Source of the DNA: a bacterium
Lineage (GTDB): Bacteria > Armatimonadota > HRBIN16
Direction of reading: 5' to 3'
NCBI GenBank assembly: GCA_025057335.1
Contig: JANWXG010000073.1
Span: forward strand, 1 to 10,366
DNA length: 10,366 nt
Shown here in pieces: positions 1 through 6,279 of the stretch. The stretch's first letter is position 1. Each line of letters starts with the position of its first letter. The notes beneath the pieces are model-generated. The model saw only the letters and a list, made by a program, of their open reading frames with translations, was not told the DNA's origin and made no database searches. The position numbers and the translations under genes are program-made.

Positions 1-1229
1 AGCATCTCCGCGTACGGGCGCGGGGCGGAATCTACCTCCGAGGGAACGGCTGGGAGGTCGATGCCTGCGCGGCGCATCAGCTCCGCGTGCAATACCTCCT
101 GTGGCGGCAGAGGGGCAGGTTGCCAGACGGAGGGTACACCCGCTGGTCGCGCCTCGGGCTGCGGCAGGCTCACCGCGCTCTGCAGTCCGGGCAGCGCGGA
201 AGGTATCATGCCCTGCTCCAATAACGCCTGCCGTACCGCGTTGAACACGGCGTGATATACCTCGCCCTCGTGCGCGAACTTCACTTCCGCCTTGGTGGGA
301 TGCACGTTCACATCCACGCTATGCGGCGGCACGTGCAGAAAGAGGGCGGCAATCGGGTGTCGCCCCTCGGGAGTGAGCGTTCGGTAGGCGTCGTCGAGCG
401 CTTTGGAGAGCACGCGGTGTCGCACGATTCGACGGTTCACGAAGAAGCTCTGCAGGCTGCGAGTGGGGCGGGTGAGGTGCGGCGGAGAGACATAGCCCGT
501 GATGCGCAGGTAGCCCTCGCTGTGTTCGATAGGGCGCAGTTCGCGTGCGACCTCACGTCCGAACACTGCCAGCAGGGCGTGGCGGGGGTCGGTCCCTCCT
601 TGCGAGGCGAAAATCTCCTGCCCGTTGTGCAGCAGGCGGAAGGAGATTTCGGGAAACGCCAGCGCGAAGCGCGTGACCAGCTCCGTGATGTGCGACAGCT
701 CGGTCGCCACGCTCTTGAGGAACTTGAGGCGGGCGGGCGTGTTGTAGAACAGGTCGCGCACAATCACGGTGGTGCCGTTGCGTGCGGCGCATTCCTCTGC
801 TTCCACGACCTGTCCGCCCTCCACTACCAGGCGCATCCCCGTGTCGAGGTCGGCGCGTTTGGTGAGCATCTCGAAGCGGCTGACGGCCGCGATGCTGGGC
901 AGCGCCTCCCCTCGAAAGCCCAGTGTGAGGATGGAATGGAGGTCTTCCGCGCTGCGGATTTTGGAGGTGGCGTGCCTCTGGATGCTCAGTAGGGCGTCGG
1001 CGGGGCTCATCCCCTCGCCGTCGTCCGTGACTCGGATGAGCCTCTTGCCGCCCTGCTCTACCTCTATCAGTATGGCGCGCGCCCCTGCGTCGATACTGTT
1101 CTCCACCAGTTCTTTCACCACCGACGCGGGGCGCTCCACCACTTCCCCAGCAGCGATGCGGTTGACCGTCTGCTCTTCCAGCAGGTGGATGCGCGTGGGA
1201 TATGTCTGGGCTGCCTCCACAGGCGTCAC
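1..1229 (-). CDS. mutL: DNA mismatch repair protein MutL (N-terminal 409 codons, 3' end beyond window)
   Basis: MutL is the GHKL-family ATPase that couples MutS mismatch recognition to strand processing. The reading frame shows the family's N-terminal ATPase motifs: AAGEVVERPASVVKELVENS (residues 26-45; E40 matches the catalytic base E29 of E. coli MutL and N44 its Mg-binding N33), DDGEG near residue 70, RHATSK, and GFRGEALPSIAAVS of the ATP lid. HPTKAEVKF near residue 310 closes the transducer domain. The last visible part (about residues 345-409) is the proline-rich linker. The C-terminal dimerisation domain is outside the window, so endonuclease activity cannot be judged. The start chosen is GTG at 1229, which overlaps the stop of the upstream gene as GTGA and so suggests translational coupling. 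No strong ribosome binding site is seen (AAAGAA only), and a second in-frame GTG lies three codons in. No in-frame stop occurs down to the window edge. Confidence 0.96.
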   Translation of the reverse strand, partial: MTPVEAAQTYPTRIHLLEEQTVNRIAAGEVVERPASVVKELVENSIDAGARAILIEVEQGGKRLIRVTDDGEGMSPADALLSIQRHATSKIRSAEDLHSILTLGFRGEALPSIAAVSRFEMLTKRADLDTGMRLVVEGGQVVEAEECAARNGTTVIVRDLFYNTPARLKFLKSVATELSHITELVTRFALAFPEISFRLLHNGQEIFASQGGTDPRHALLAVFGREVARELRPIEHSEGYLRITGYVSPPHLTRPTRSLQSFFVNRRIVRHRVLSKALDDAYRTLTPEGRHPIAALFLHVPPHSVDVNVHPTKAEVKFAHEGEVYHAVFNAVRQALLEQGMIPSALPGLQSAVSLPQPEARPAGVPSVWQPAPLPPQEVLHAELMRRAGIDLPAVPSEVDSAPRPYAEM

Positions 1230-1897
1230 TTCTTTGACGCAGCAGGCTTGGGCGCTGAGGGTACAGGCGGCCGCGCGGCGGTAGACTTTAGCATGTTTCG
1301 GTAGCGCTCAATGCGTTCGCGATACATCTTCACCTGCGGGTCGGTATCGGGTTTGCCCTCCTTCTTGAGCTTCGCCAGCTGCTCCTCCGCAATCTGGATT
1401 TGCTTGGCAATCACCTGCGGCGACGGCCCTGGAGGCATTCCGGGAGGCGCTCCAGGAGGAGTCTGTGCGAGTTCAGGGTTCTCCTTGCGCCATCGCTCGA
1501 TCGCAGCGTTCTGCCACGCCCGGTATGTCTCGATGCGTTTGCGCTCTACAGTGTCGAGCTGTCGCACCAGCGCCAGCTTCTGCTCGTCCAGCCGCTTGCG
1601 TTCAGCGGGGTCTTGCGCGTTCAGACGCTTTCGGTCCAGCTCCACTGAACGCTTGATGAGCGCATCGCGCTGGCTCTCCAGCTGCCGCAACTGCTTTAGC
1701 AATGCCTTCTCCTTCGGGCTGGGCTCTGGAGGCTTCCTGTTCGGCACCTGCGCCCCCGGAGGCGTGTTCACTGGCTCCCGCGCCACTGTCGGGGTTCTTG
1801 GGGCAGGCTTGGGAGGTTCTTCATGAGCAAGGGCGACAATAGCCAGCTGCACGGTCAAACTGGACAGGGCGATGACCAGGCTAATTCGTTGTAGCAC
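1226..1897 (-). CDS. Secreted proline-rich coiled-coil protein of unknown function
   Basis: I do not recognise this 223-residue protein. Residues 1-24 look like a cleavable signal peptide (hydrophobic core, then AIVALA before HEE), so it is probably periplasmic or secreted. Residues 25-60 are proline-rich. Residues 61-140 are highly charged, full of K, R, E, Q and L, and likely form a long alpha-helical coiled coil. Residues 146-160 form a Pro/Gly hinge (PPGAPPGMPPGP), followed by a second charged helix at 160-205 and a Pro/Ala/Lys tail ending KPAASKK. There is no cysteine and no evident catalytic motif. The start is GTG, supported by AGGAGGT (1906-1912) eight bases upstream and by the signal peptide beginning there. 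It is the first gene of a unit with mutL, whose GTG overlaps its stop. That coupling does not by itself imply a repair role. Composition alone could suit a periplasmic structural or chaperone-like protein, but that is speculation. Confidence 0.8.
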   Translation of the reverse strand: MLQRISLVIALSSLTVQLAIVALAHEEPPKPAPRTPTVAREPVNTPPGAQVPNRKPPEPSPKEKALLKQLRQLESQRDALIKRSVELDRKRLNAQDPAERKRLDEQKLALVRQLDTVERKRIETYRAWQNAAIERWRKENPELAQTPPGAPPGMPPGPSPQVIAKQIQIAEEQLAKLKKEGKPDTDPQVKMYRERIERYRNMLKSTAARPPVPSAPKPAASKK

Positions 1898-1905
1898 AGT
1901 GTTCG

Positions 1906-1941
1906 ACCTCCTCTACGTTGCTATTCCTACCTTACATTATA
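1906..1941 (-). promoter_or_regulatory. Promoter -10 and ribosome binding site of the coiled-coil/mutL unit
   Basis: On the minus strand a perfect TATAAT lies at 1936-1941, about 38 bases before the GTG start at 1897, followed by a perfect AGGAGGT at 1906-1912. The expected -35 region is poor: TTCGCG at 1958-1963, with 16 bases of spacing, matches the consensus at only three positions. The -10 and the Shine-Dalgarno are seen directly. Use as a sigma-70-type promoter is inferred. Confidence 0.55.
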
Positions 1942-2165
1942 TACGATGGGAAGCCCCCGCGAAGCACTACTGGAACGCCTCTCCGCGAGTGGAGGAAGGG
2001 GAACAGTTCGGTGAGAGCCACGACCTCTATTGGGGCGCATGGGAGGTCATGCCTTCTCGGCAGCCGAGCAACACGCCACCTTGCCTCCGCGCACGCAGGG
2101 AGAAAGACAGGTTGCCCCTGCCTGCGGGAGGACGACAGGGAGGCGGATAGCTCGGCGGGAGCTTC

Positions 2166-2178
2166 TCCTTCTGAAGGA
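2166..2178. repeat. 13-base perfect palindrome TCCTTC-t-GAAGGA
   Basis: Six-base arms surround a single central base at 2172. AGC at 2160-2162 and GCT at 2180-2182 could extend the pairing with an asymmetric bulge. It lies about 40 bases after the pstB stop. It could be a weak transcript-end hairpin or part of a dispersed repeat. Confidence 0.5.
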
Positions 2179-2186
2179 TGCTGAGA

Positions 2187-2235
2187 CGGTCGGTGAAGGT
2201 CTACTCTGAAAGGCACGACCTATCCAAACCGACCG
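2187..2235 (-). terminator. Nested stem-loop spanning the pstB stop codon
   Basis: CGGTCGGT (2187-2194) pairs with ACCGACCG (2228-2235). Inside it, AGGTC (2197-2201) pairs with GACCT (2217-2221). On the pstB transcript this gives an 8-pair outer helix, a small internal loop and a 5-pair inner helix with a 15-base loop. The structure covers the last codons and the TAG of pstB. No U-run follows, so an mRNA-protecting 3' structure is as likely as a terminator. Confidence 0.35.
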
Positions 2236-3005
2236 CTGATGTAGTCTTCTGTCGCCTTCTGCTTGGGGCTGAGGAAGAGTTGTTTGCTCACATCGTATTC
2301 CACAAGCTCGCCATACATGAAAAAAGCGGTGTAGTGGCTCACACGCGCCGCTTGCTGCATGTTGTGTGTGACCACGATGACCGTATGGTCTTTTGCGAGG
2401 TCTATCATGAGCTCCTCGATACGGAAGGTGCTGACCGGGTCTAGGGCACTGCAGGGCTCGTCCATGAGGATTACTTCAGGCTCCACAGCCAGCATCCGCG
2501 CAATGCACAGCCGCTGCTGCTGACCTCCCGACAGTTGCAGGGCAGGGCGTTTGAGGATATCCTTCACCTCATCCCAGAGGGCAGCGCGTTGCAACGCCTG
2601 CTCCACTACCTCGTCCAGTTGCTTGCCACGCAACCCGTAGTGACTCCGAGCGCCGATAGCGACATTGTCATAGATGCTCATCGGCAGTGGCGTCGGTTTC
2701 TGGAAGACCATGCCCACTCGCCGGCGCAACTCGATGAGGTCGGTGTGTTTACTGTATGGGTCCATCTCCAGCACGCGCACCTTCCCTTGCATGCGAAACC
2801 CTGGGATGCGGTCGTTGAGACGGTTTAGGCAGCGCAGGAAGGTGCTCTTACCGCATCCGCTGGGCCCGATGAGCGCGGTCACCCGATTGCGAGCGATAGG
2901 CAACGACACATTCTTCAGCGCCTGGGTATCTCCGTAGAACACAGTGAGCGCGTGCGTTTCCACGACGATCTGCTCGGCGCGGAGTGCGTTCGGCGGCTCT
3001 ACCAT
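2220..3005 (-). CDS. pstB: Phosphate ABC transporter ATP-binding protein PstB
   Basis: PstB is the cytoplasmic ATPase that drives phosphate import through PstC-PstA. With the start at 3005 it has 261 residues, the normal family length. Motifs are complete: Walker A GPSGCGKST (47-55), Q-loop glutamine at 102 (GMVFQKPTPLPMSIYDN is typical of PstB rather than other ABC ATPases), signature LSGGQQQR (158-165), Walker B VILMDEP (178-184) with catalytic E183, and H-loop H214 in THNMQQ. It ends with DYISGRFG, the usual PstB tail. The open frame continues upstream to 3185, but the added 60 residues lie wholly over pstA and look non-native. ATG at 3005 has GGAGA (3011-3015) five bases upstream and overlaps the pstA stop by seven bases (ATGGTAG), implying coupled translation. 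No phoU follows; the next 322 bases are non-coding. Confidence 0.97.
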   Translation of the reverse strand: MVEPPNALRAEQIVVETHALTVFYGDTQALKNVSLPIARNRVTALIGPSGCGKSTFLRCLNRLNDRIPGFRMQGKVRVLEMDPYSKHTDLIELRRRVGMVFQKPTPLPMSIYDNVAIGARSHYGLRGKQLDEVVEQALQRAALWDEVKDILKRPALQLSGGQQQRLCIARMLAVEPEVILMDEPCSALDPVSTFRIEELMIDLAKDHTVIVVTHNMQQAARVSHYTAFFMYGELVEYDVSKQLFLSPKQKATEDYISGRFG

Positions 3006-3916
3006 CGCTGTCTCCGACGCACTCTCACGCGCACCATTATCGCCCAGATGTTGATGATCAGAACGAACAACATGAGTGTCAGACAGGTTCCCCATACAAT
3101 CGCCTCCGGGATAACCCCTCCCTGACGGTATCCCTCCGCCAGATGGTAGGGGAGGTTCGCTACAGGTTGCTTCAGGATGTCCCACCCTCGGGGCAGGCTC
3201 CCCGTTGCATAGTAGATGCCTGCGGTCAGGAGGATAGGTGGCGCCTCACCTGCTGCCCGCCCAGTGGATAGCACAACGCCCGTCAGGATGCCTGGCATTG
3301 CGTTGGGAAGCACGATCTTCCACAATATCTGCCAGCGCGACAGCCCTAGCGCCATGCCCGCCTCGATGAAACTCTCAGGAACCGAGCGGATAGCGTTCTC
3401 GGTGGTGAACACCACTGCAGGCAACGTAAACAGCGCCAACGTCAAGCATCCCGCTAGCAGGCTGACCCCCATCTGCATCATTATCACAAAGACTGCCAGA
3501 CCAAACAGACCGAAGATGACCGAGGGGGTGCCTGCTAAGCTGGCGACGCTAGCGTGGATGAAACGGCTGAAGACGTTCTGCCCCGCATACTCCGCAAGAA
3601 AGACGCCACCCAGCACCCCGATAGGCAGCACGATGACCAGCGTGCCCAACATCAGCAACACAGATCCCCGTATCATCGGGTAGATGCCGCCAGATGTCAT
3701 CCCCTCCTGAGGAGGGCTGGTGAGAAAGCTCCAGCTGATGGTCGGTAAGCCCTTGGCGATGATGACGCCAATGATTGCCAACACGGTAACGACGCTGAGC
3801 AACGCCACAGCGCGCAATCCCCCGATGAACAGCAGGTCTATTAGCATACGGCGCGACCGTCGTCCCGAACGGGCGGCACCTAGCGTAAGCAGTGTGCTTT
3901 CCCCTACACCCTCCAT
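2999..3916 (-). CDS. pstA: Phosphate ABC transporter permease PstA
   Basis: PstA is one of the two inner-membrane channel subunits of the phosphate importer. The 305-residue product has a basic N-terminus (RSGRRSRR, residues 16-23), then about six hydrophobic segments: roughly 33-55, 86-110, 129-150, 152-172, 208-232 and 274-296. GIYPMIRGSVLLMLGTL (77-93) and LAGTPSVIFGLFGL (127-140) are family hallmarks. The EAA loop that docks PstB is EAGMALGLSRWQILWKIVLP (185-204). GRAAGEAPPILLTAG (219-233) also matches PstA. Length is usual for the family. The ATG at 3916 has GGAGGAGA just upstream and overlaps the end of pstC by 13 bases; pstB in turn overlaps its stop. The three genes are therefore almost certainly one coupled transcript. 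Confidence 0.96.
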   Translation of the reverse strand: MEGVGESTLLTLGAARSGRRSRRMLIDLLFIGGLRAVALLSVVTVLAIIGVIIAKGLPTISWSFLTSPPQEGMTSGGIYPMIRGSVLLMLGTLVIVLPIGVLGGVFLAEYAGQNVFSRFIHASVASLAGTPSVIFGLFGLAVFVIMMQMGVSLLAGCLTLALFTLPAVVFTTENAIRSVPESFIEAGMALGLSRWQILWKIVLPNAMPGILTGVVLSTGRAAGEAPPILLTAGIYYATGSLPRGWDILKQPVANLPYHLAEGYRQGGVIPEAIVWGTCLTLMLFVLIINIWAIMVRVRVRRRQRW

Positions 3917-5379
3917 ACTTGTCTCCTCCCGATGCGTAGGGCAGCCAGGTTTACTACCACCGTGAGACAGAAGAGTACTAGCCCCAGCAGGAACAGATGT
4001 CCGTAGTGCACACTCTCAAAGGTCACGTTACCCATCTCGATAGCGATAGTGTCGGGGACGCCTCGCGTCGAGCTGACCAGCGATTGCGCGAAGGCGACAG
4101 GCGAATGGAAGGCAGGCATGGTAGCAGTGCCTCCGCTCAGTATCCACACAATCATCGTCTCCCCGTAAACGCGCGCGGCGCCAATCAGCACTGCCGCCAC
4201 AACCCCCGCACGGGCGGCTGGTAACACCACCTTCCACAGGGTCTCACTGTGGTTAAGCCCTAAAGCTATGGCGGACTCACGCAGGCTCTCTGGTACCGCC
4301 TTGAGCACGTCTTCCGTCACCGAGGCGACAATAGGGATAGCGAGCACAGCGAGAATAATCGAGGTCGTTAACAGGTTGCGCCCTGATTGCATTCCCAGCG
4401 CCTGCCCGAGCCAGGCCTGCAGTGCGGGAGCGACGAACATCAGCCCAAAGTAGCCCAGCACGACCGAAGGCACGCTAGCGATCAGCTCCAAGGCGGGTTT
4501 CAGCCACTCGCGCACGCGCGGATGGGCAACCTCACTCAGGTACAAAGCGGTCGCTACTCCCAAGGGGGTCGCGATGAGCATTGCCAAAATGCTCATGAGC
4601 GTGGTGGCGAGCACCAGAGGCAGAATCCCGTAGCGGGGATAGATGAGCGTGGGAGCCCACTCTGTCCCTAACACTCCGCGCAACGTCGCCCAGAATGTGC
4701 TGGTTTGTGGAATTGCTGCGACCTCGAACACATATCCCTGTGTGCGCTCTGCATCGGTCTGGGCAACCCAAGTGGGTAACGCTATCCTACCAGTAGGCTG
4801 CTTTCTGAGGTCGATCTCGAAAGGCTGTATGGACACCCCCTCAGGAGCACGCAACAGGCGCAGTACTAGACGGTAGGACGCCAACCGGGGTTCGAACGAG
4901 TGGTCAGGCTCCCACGCCAGATACATGGTCGGCAGGGAGTATCCTGGTGCGGCGTATCCCAACACGAGAACACGGGTGCCTTCTTCAGCAGGCTTCGGGC
5001 TGCGCCAATCATCACGGTATAGTGTGTCTGCGCGAATCTGTGACAGGTCCGAAGCAAGAGGTGTTGCGGTAGCGACGAGCGCACTTTCATCTTGCATCTG
5101 CTGGATGGTAGGTGCTGGAAAGACCTCCTCTTTCTCGTCCAATCCGTCTGCGCCCTCGGGGTTCACAGCAACCAACGAGGAGTAGGGTGCACTGTTGGGA
5201 GTTGCAGAGGAGTCTGCGTCACCGGGCAGCAGGGCAAGCCGATACCCCCAGGAGAAGGTCTGCCTGAAGGCGTAGGTCGACTCGCGAGCGATATAGTAGA
5301 ACATCACCAGCACCGCAACAGAGACCATGATGCCGGTGATGTATACTGTGGTGTCAAAAAGCCTTCCTAGCCGGCGCAT
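3904..5379 (-). CDS. pstC: Phosphate ABC transporter permease PstC with enlarged periplasmic loop
   Basis: PstC is the partner channel subunit of PstA. The C-terminal part (about 236-491) is a standard permease: membrane segments near 252-282, 298-320, 336-356, 393-413 and 460-482; the motif PALELIASVPSVVLGYFGL (295-313); the EAA loop ESAIALGLNHSETLWKVVLP (368-387); and GAARVYGETMIVWILSG (400-416). One N-terminal membrane segment spans about 13-32. The protein has 491 residues against roughly 300-320 for E. coli-type PstC. The excess is an extra segment of about 185 residues (50-235) in the first periplasmic loop: first acidic and low-complexity (54-100), then apparently a folded, strand-rich part (115-225). 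Long PstC forms with extra N-terminal domains exist in other bacteria, but I do not recognise this insert. ATG at 5379 has a GGGAGGGAG stretch just upstream. Confidence 0.93.
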   Translation of the reverse strand: MRRLGRLFDTTVYITGIMVSVAVLVMFYYIARESTYAFRQTFSWGYRLALLPGDADSSATPNSAPYSSLVAVNPEGADGLDEKEEVFPAPTIQQMQDESALVATATPLASDLSQIRADTLYRDDWRSPKPAEEGTRVLVLGYAAPGYSLPTMYLAWEPDHSFEPRLASYRLVLRLLRAPEGVSIQPFEIDLRKQPTGRIALPTWVAQTDAERTQGYVFEVAAIPQTSTFWATLRGVLGTEWAPTLIYPRYGILPLVLATTLMSILAMLIATPLGVATALYLSEVAHPRVREWLKPALELIASVPSVVLGYFGLMFVAPALQAWLGQALGMQSGRNLLTTSIILAVLAIPIVASVTEDVLKAVPESLRESAIALGLNHSETLWKVVLPAARAGVVAAVLIGAARVYGETMIVWILSGGTATMPAFHSPVAFAQSLVSSTRGVPDTIAIEMGNVTFESVHYGHLFLLGLVLFCLTVVVNLAALRIGRRQVWRV

Positions 5380-5397
5380 TGCTCCCTCCCGTTGAAG

Positions 5398-5417
5398 GGG
5401 GGCAAAGGGATGCCCCC
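5398..5417 (-). promoter_or_regulatory. Intercistronic stem-loop between pstS and pstC
   Basis: GGGGGCA and TGCCCCC form a perfect 7-base-pair stem with a 6-base loop in the 51-base gap between pstS and pstC. Flanking bases offer an alternative longer pairing (GGGGCAAGG with CCTTTGCCCC, one bulge). No U-run follows, so full termination is not expected. Such hairpins after a binding-protein gene commonly stabilise the upstream message or thin out read-through, which would fit a greater need for PstS than for the permeases. The role here is inferred. Confidence 0.5.
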
Positions 5418-5430
5418 TTGCCCCGATGTG

Positions 5431-6264
5431 TTACAGCGGCTTCAGGCTGTAGTAGCCTACCTCTTCAGCAATCCGCTGTCCCTCAGGAGAGAGTACCCAG
5501 TTGATAAAATCGGCAACTGCTCCCTTGGGCTTGCCGTTGGTGTAGAAGTAGAGGTAGCGCCAGATGGGGTATCGCTTGGAGCGCACGTTCTGCTCATCGG
5601 GAAAGATGGGTTCTGCTCCTTCGCGAGGAGCGATGGGCAGGATTTTCAGACGGGGGTTGTTCTTGAAGTAGGCTACGCCACCGTAGGCGATGCCGCCCGG
5701 TGTGCGCGCGACCTCGCGCGCCTCCTCGCTAGTGGAGGGCAGGAAGCGCACTCCCTTACCCCAGTTGCGGTTCTGCAGCACGTTTTGCTGGAAGAAGCCG
5801 TAGGTACCCGAGTTGCTGTCACGACTAAACACCACGATGGGCATGTTCGGACCGCCCACCTGGCTCCAGTTCGTGATCTCGCCGATGTAGATGCGCCGCA
5901 CCTGGTCTAGCGTGAGCGACTTCACTGGGTTGGAGGCGTTCACCACGATAGCCAGCCCGTCGATGGCAACGGGGATTTCATTTGCAATGGCACCTCGGCT
6001 GCGAGCACGGTCTACTTCGCTCTTACGCATAGGGCGCGAGGAGGCGCAGATGTCGGTCACGCCGTTGATGAAGGCGTTAATCCCGATGCTAGAACCGCCT
6101 CCTGTCACGGCTACGCTCACCGAGGGGTTCACTCGCGCGTACGCCTCTGCCCAGCGCTGGTTGAGGATGAGCATCGTGTCCGAGCCTTTAACGCTAATCT
6201 GCTGGGCAGATGCCGAGACGGCGATTGCCGCCGCCAGAAGTACTCCAGTCCAGCCTCGCTTCAT
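5431..6264 (-). CDS. pstS: Periplasmic phosphate-binding protein PstS
   Basis: PstS captures phosphate in the periplasm and delivers it to PstC-PstA. The 277-residue product has a signal peptide (1-20, ending SASA before QQ) with no lipobox cysteine, so it should be soluble in the periplasm. Family ligand-binding segments are present in order: KGSDTM (26-31), GGGSSIGI (55-62), CASSRPM (73-79), SRDSNSGTYGFF (147-158) and GGIAYGGVAYF (190-200). YPIWRYLYFYT (232-242) and FINWVLSPEGQRI (253-265) are the usual C-terminal features. It is shorter than E. coli PstS but fits the compact PstS-like group. ATG at 6264 has a very strong Shine-Dalgarno, AAGGAGGT (6272-6279), seven bases upstream; this overlaps the TAA of the porin gene, so the two are co-transcribed and probably coupled. 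Confidence 0.95.
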   Translation of the reverse strand: MKRGWTGVLLAAAIAVSASAQQISVKGSDTMLILNQRWAEAYARVNPSVSVAVTGGGSSIGINAFINGVTDICASSRPMRKSEVDRARSRGAIANEIPVAIDGLAIVVNASNPVKSLTLDQVRRIYIGEITNWSQVGGPNMPIVVFSRDSNSGTYGFFQQNVLQNRNWGKGVRFLPSTSEEAREVARTPGGIAYGGVAYFKNNPRLKILPIAPREGAEPIFPDEQNVRSKRYPIWRYLYFYTNGKPKGAVADFINWVLSPEGQRIAEEVGYYSLKPL

Positions 6265-6271
6265 CGCATCG

Positions 6272-6279
6272 ACCTCCTT
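6272..6279 (-). promoter_or_regulatory. Strong ribosome binding site of pstS overlapping the porin stop
   Basis: AAGGAGGT, a full anti-Shine-Dalgarno match, lies seven bases before the pstS ATG and shares bases with the TAA stop (6278-6280) of the preceding porin gene. Ribosomes ending the porin are thus placed on the pstS initiation site. This fits strong expression of the binding protein. Confidence 0.75.

Larger units (their letters stand above)
1898..2219. other. Non-coding intergenic stretch with several small palindromes
   Basis: This gap between the end of pstB and the coiled-coil gene holds no credible gene. Its low-coordinate end has the promoter of the leftward unit. The rest contains short inverted repeats: GCATG/CATGC with a 6-base loop (2037-2052), the perfect palindrome CTCGGC-a-GCCGAG (2056-2068), and TCCTTC-t-GAAGGA (2166-2178). 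None is followed by a clear run of T, so none is a textbook Rho-independent terminator. The segment GGCGGGAGCTTCTCC near 2154-2168 resembles intergenic repeat units I recall from GC-rich environmental bacteria. I cannot verify that here. Confidence 0.6.

Noticed and set aside
252..992. Long plus-strand open frame of 246 codons
   Set aside because: It lies antisense to mutL, whose minus-strand frame shows full family motifs; the plus-strand product has no recognisable features and mirrors the codon bias of mutL.
1311..1826. Plus-strand open frame of 171 codons
   Set aside because: It is antisense to the coiled-coil gene, is Ser/Arg/Cys-rich as expected of a shadow frame, and has no ribosome binding site.
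1932..2216. Minus-strand open frame of 94 codons in the intergenic stretch
   Set aside because: It begins at a GTG with no ribosome binding site just after the pstB stop, runs across several palindromes and over the TATAAT of the next unit, and encodes a low-complexity chance peptide.
2008..2223. Two similar segments with TCGGTGA followed by CACGACCT (2008-2026 and 2190-2221)
   Set aside because: The spacing between the shared words differs (4 versus 17 bases) and the flanks do not align, so this is weak evidence for a real repeat.
3006..3185. Possible 60-residue N-terminal extension of PstB
   Set aside because: It would overlap pstA by about 190 bases and has a Gly/Pro/Ser-rich composition unlike the family; the internal ATG at 3005 has a good Shine-Dalgarno and gives normal length.
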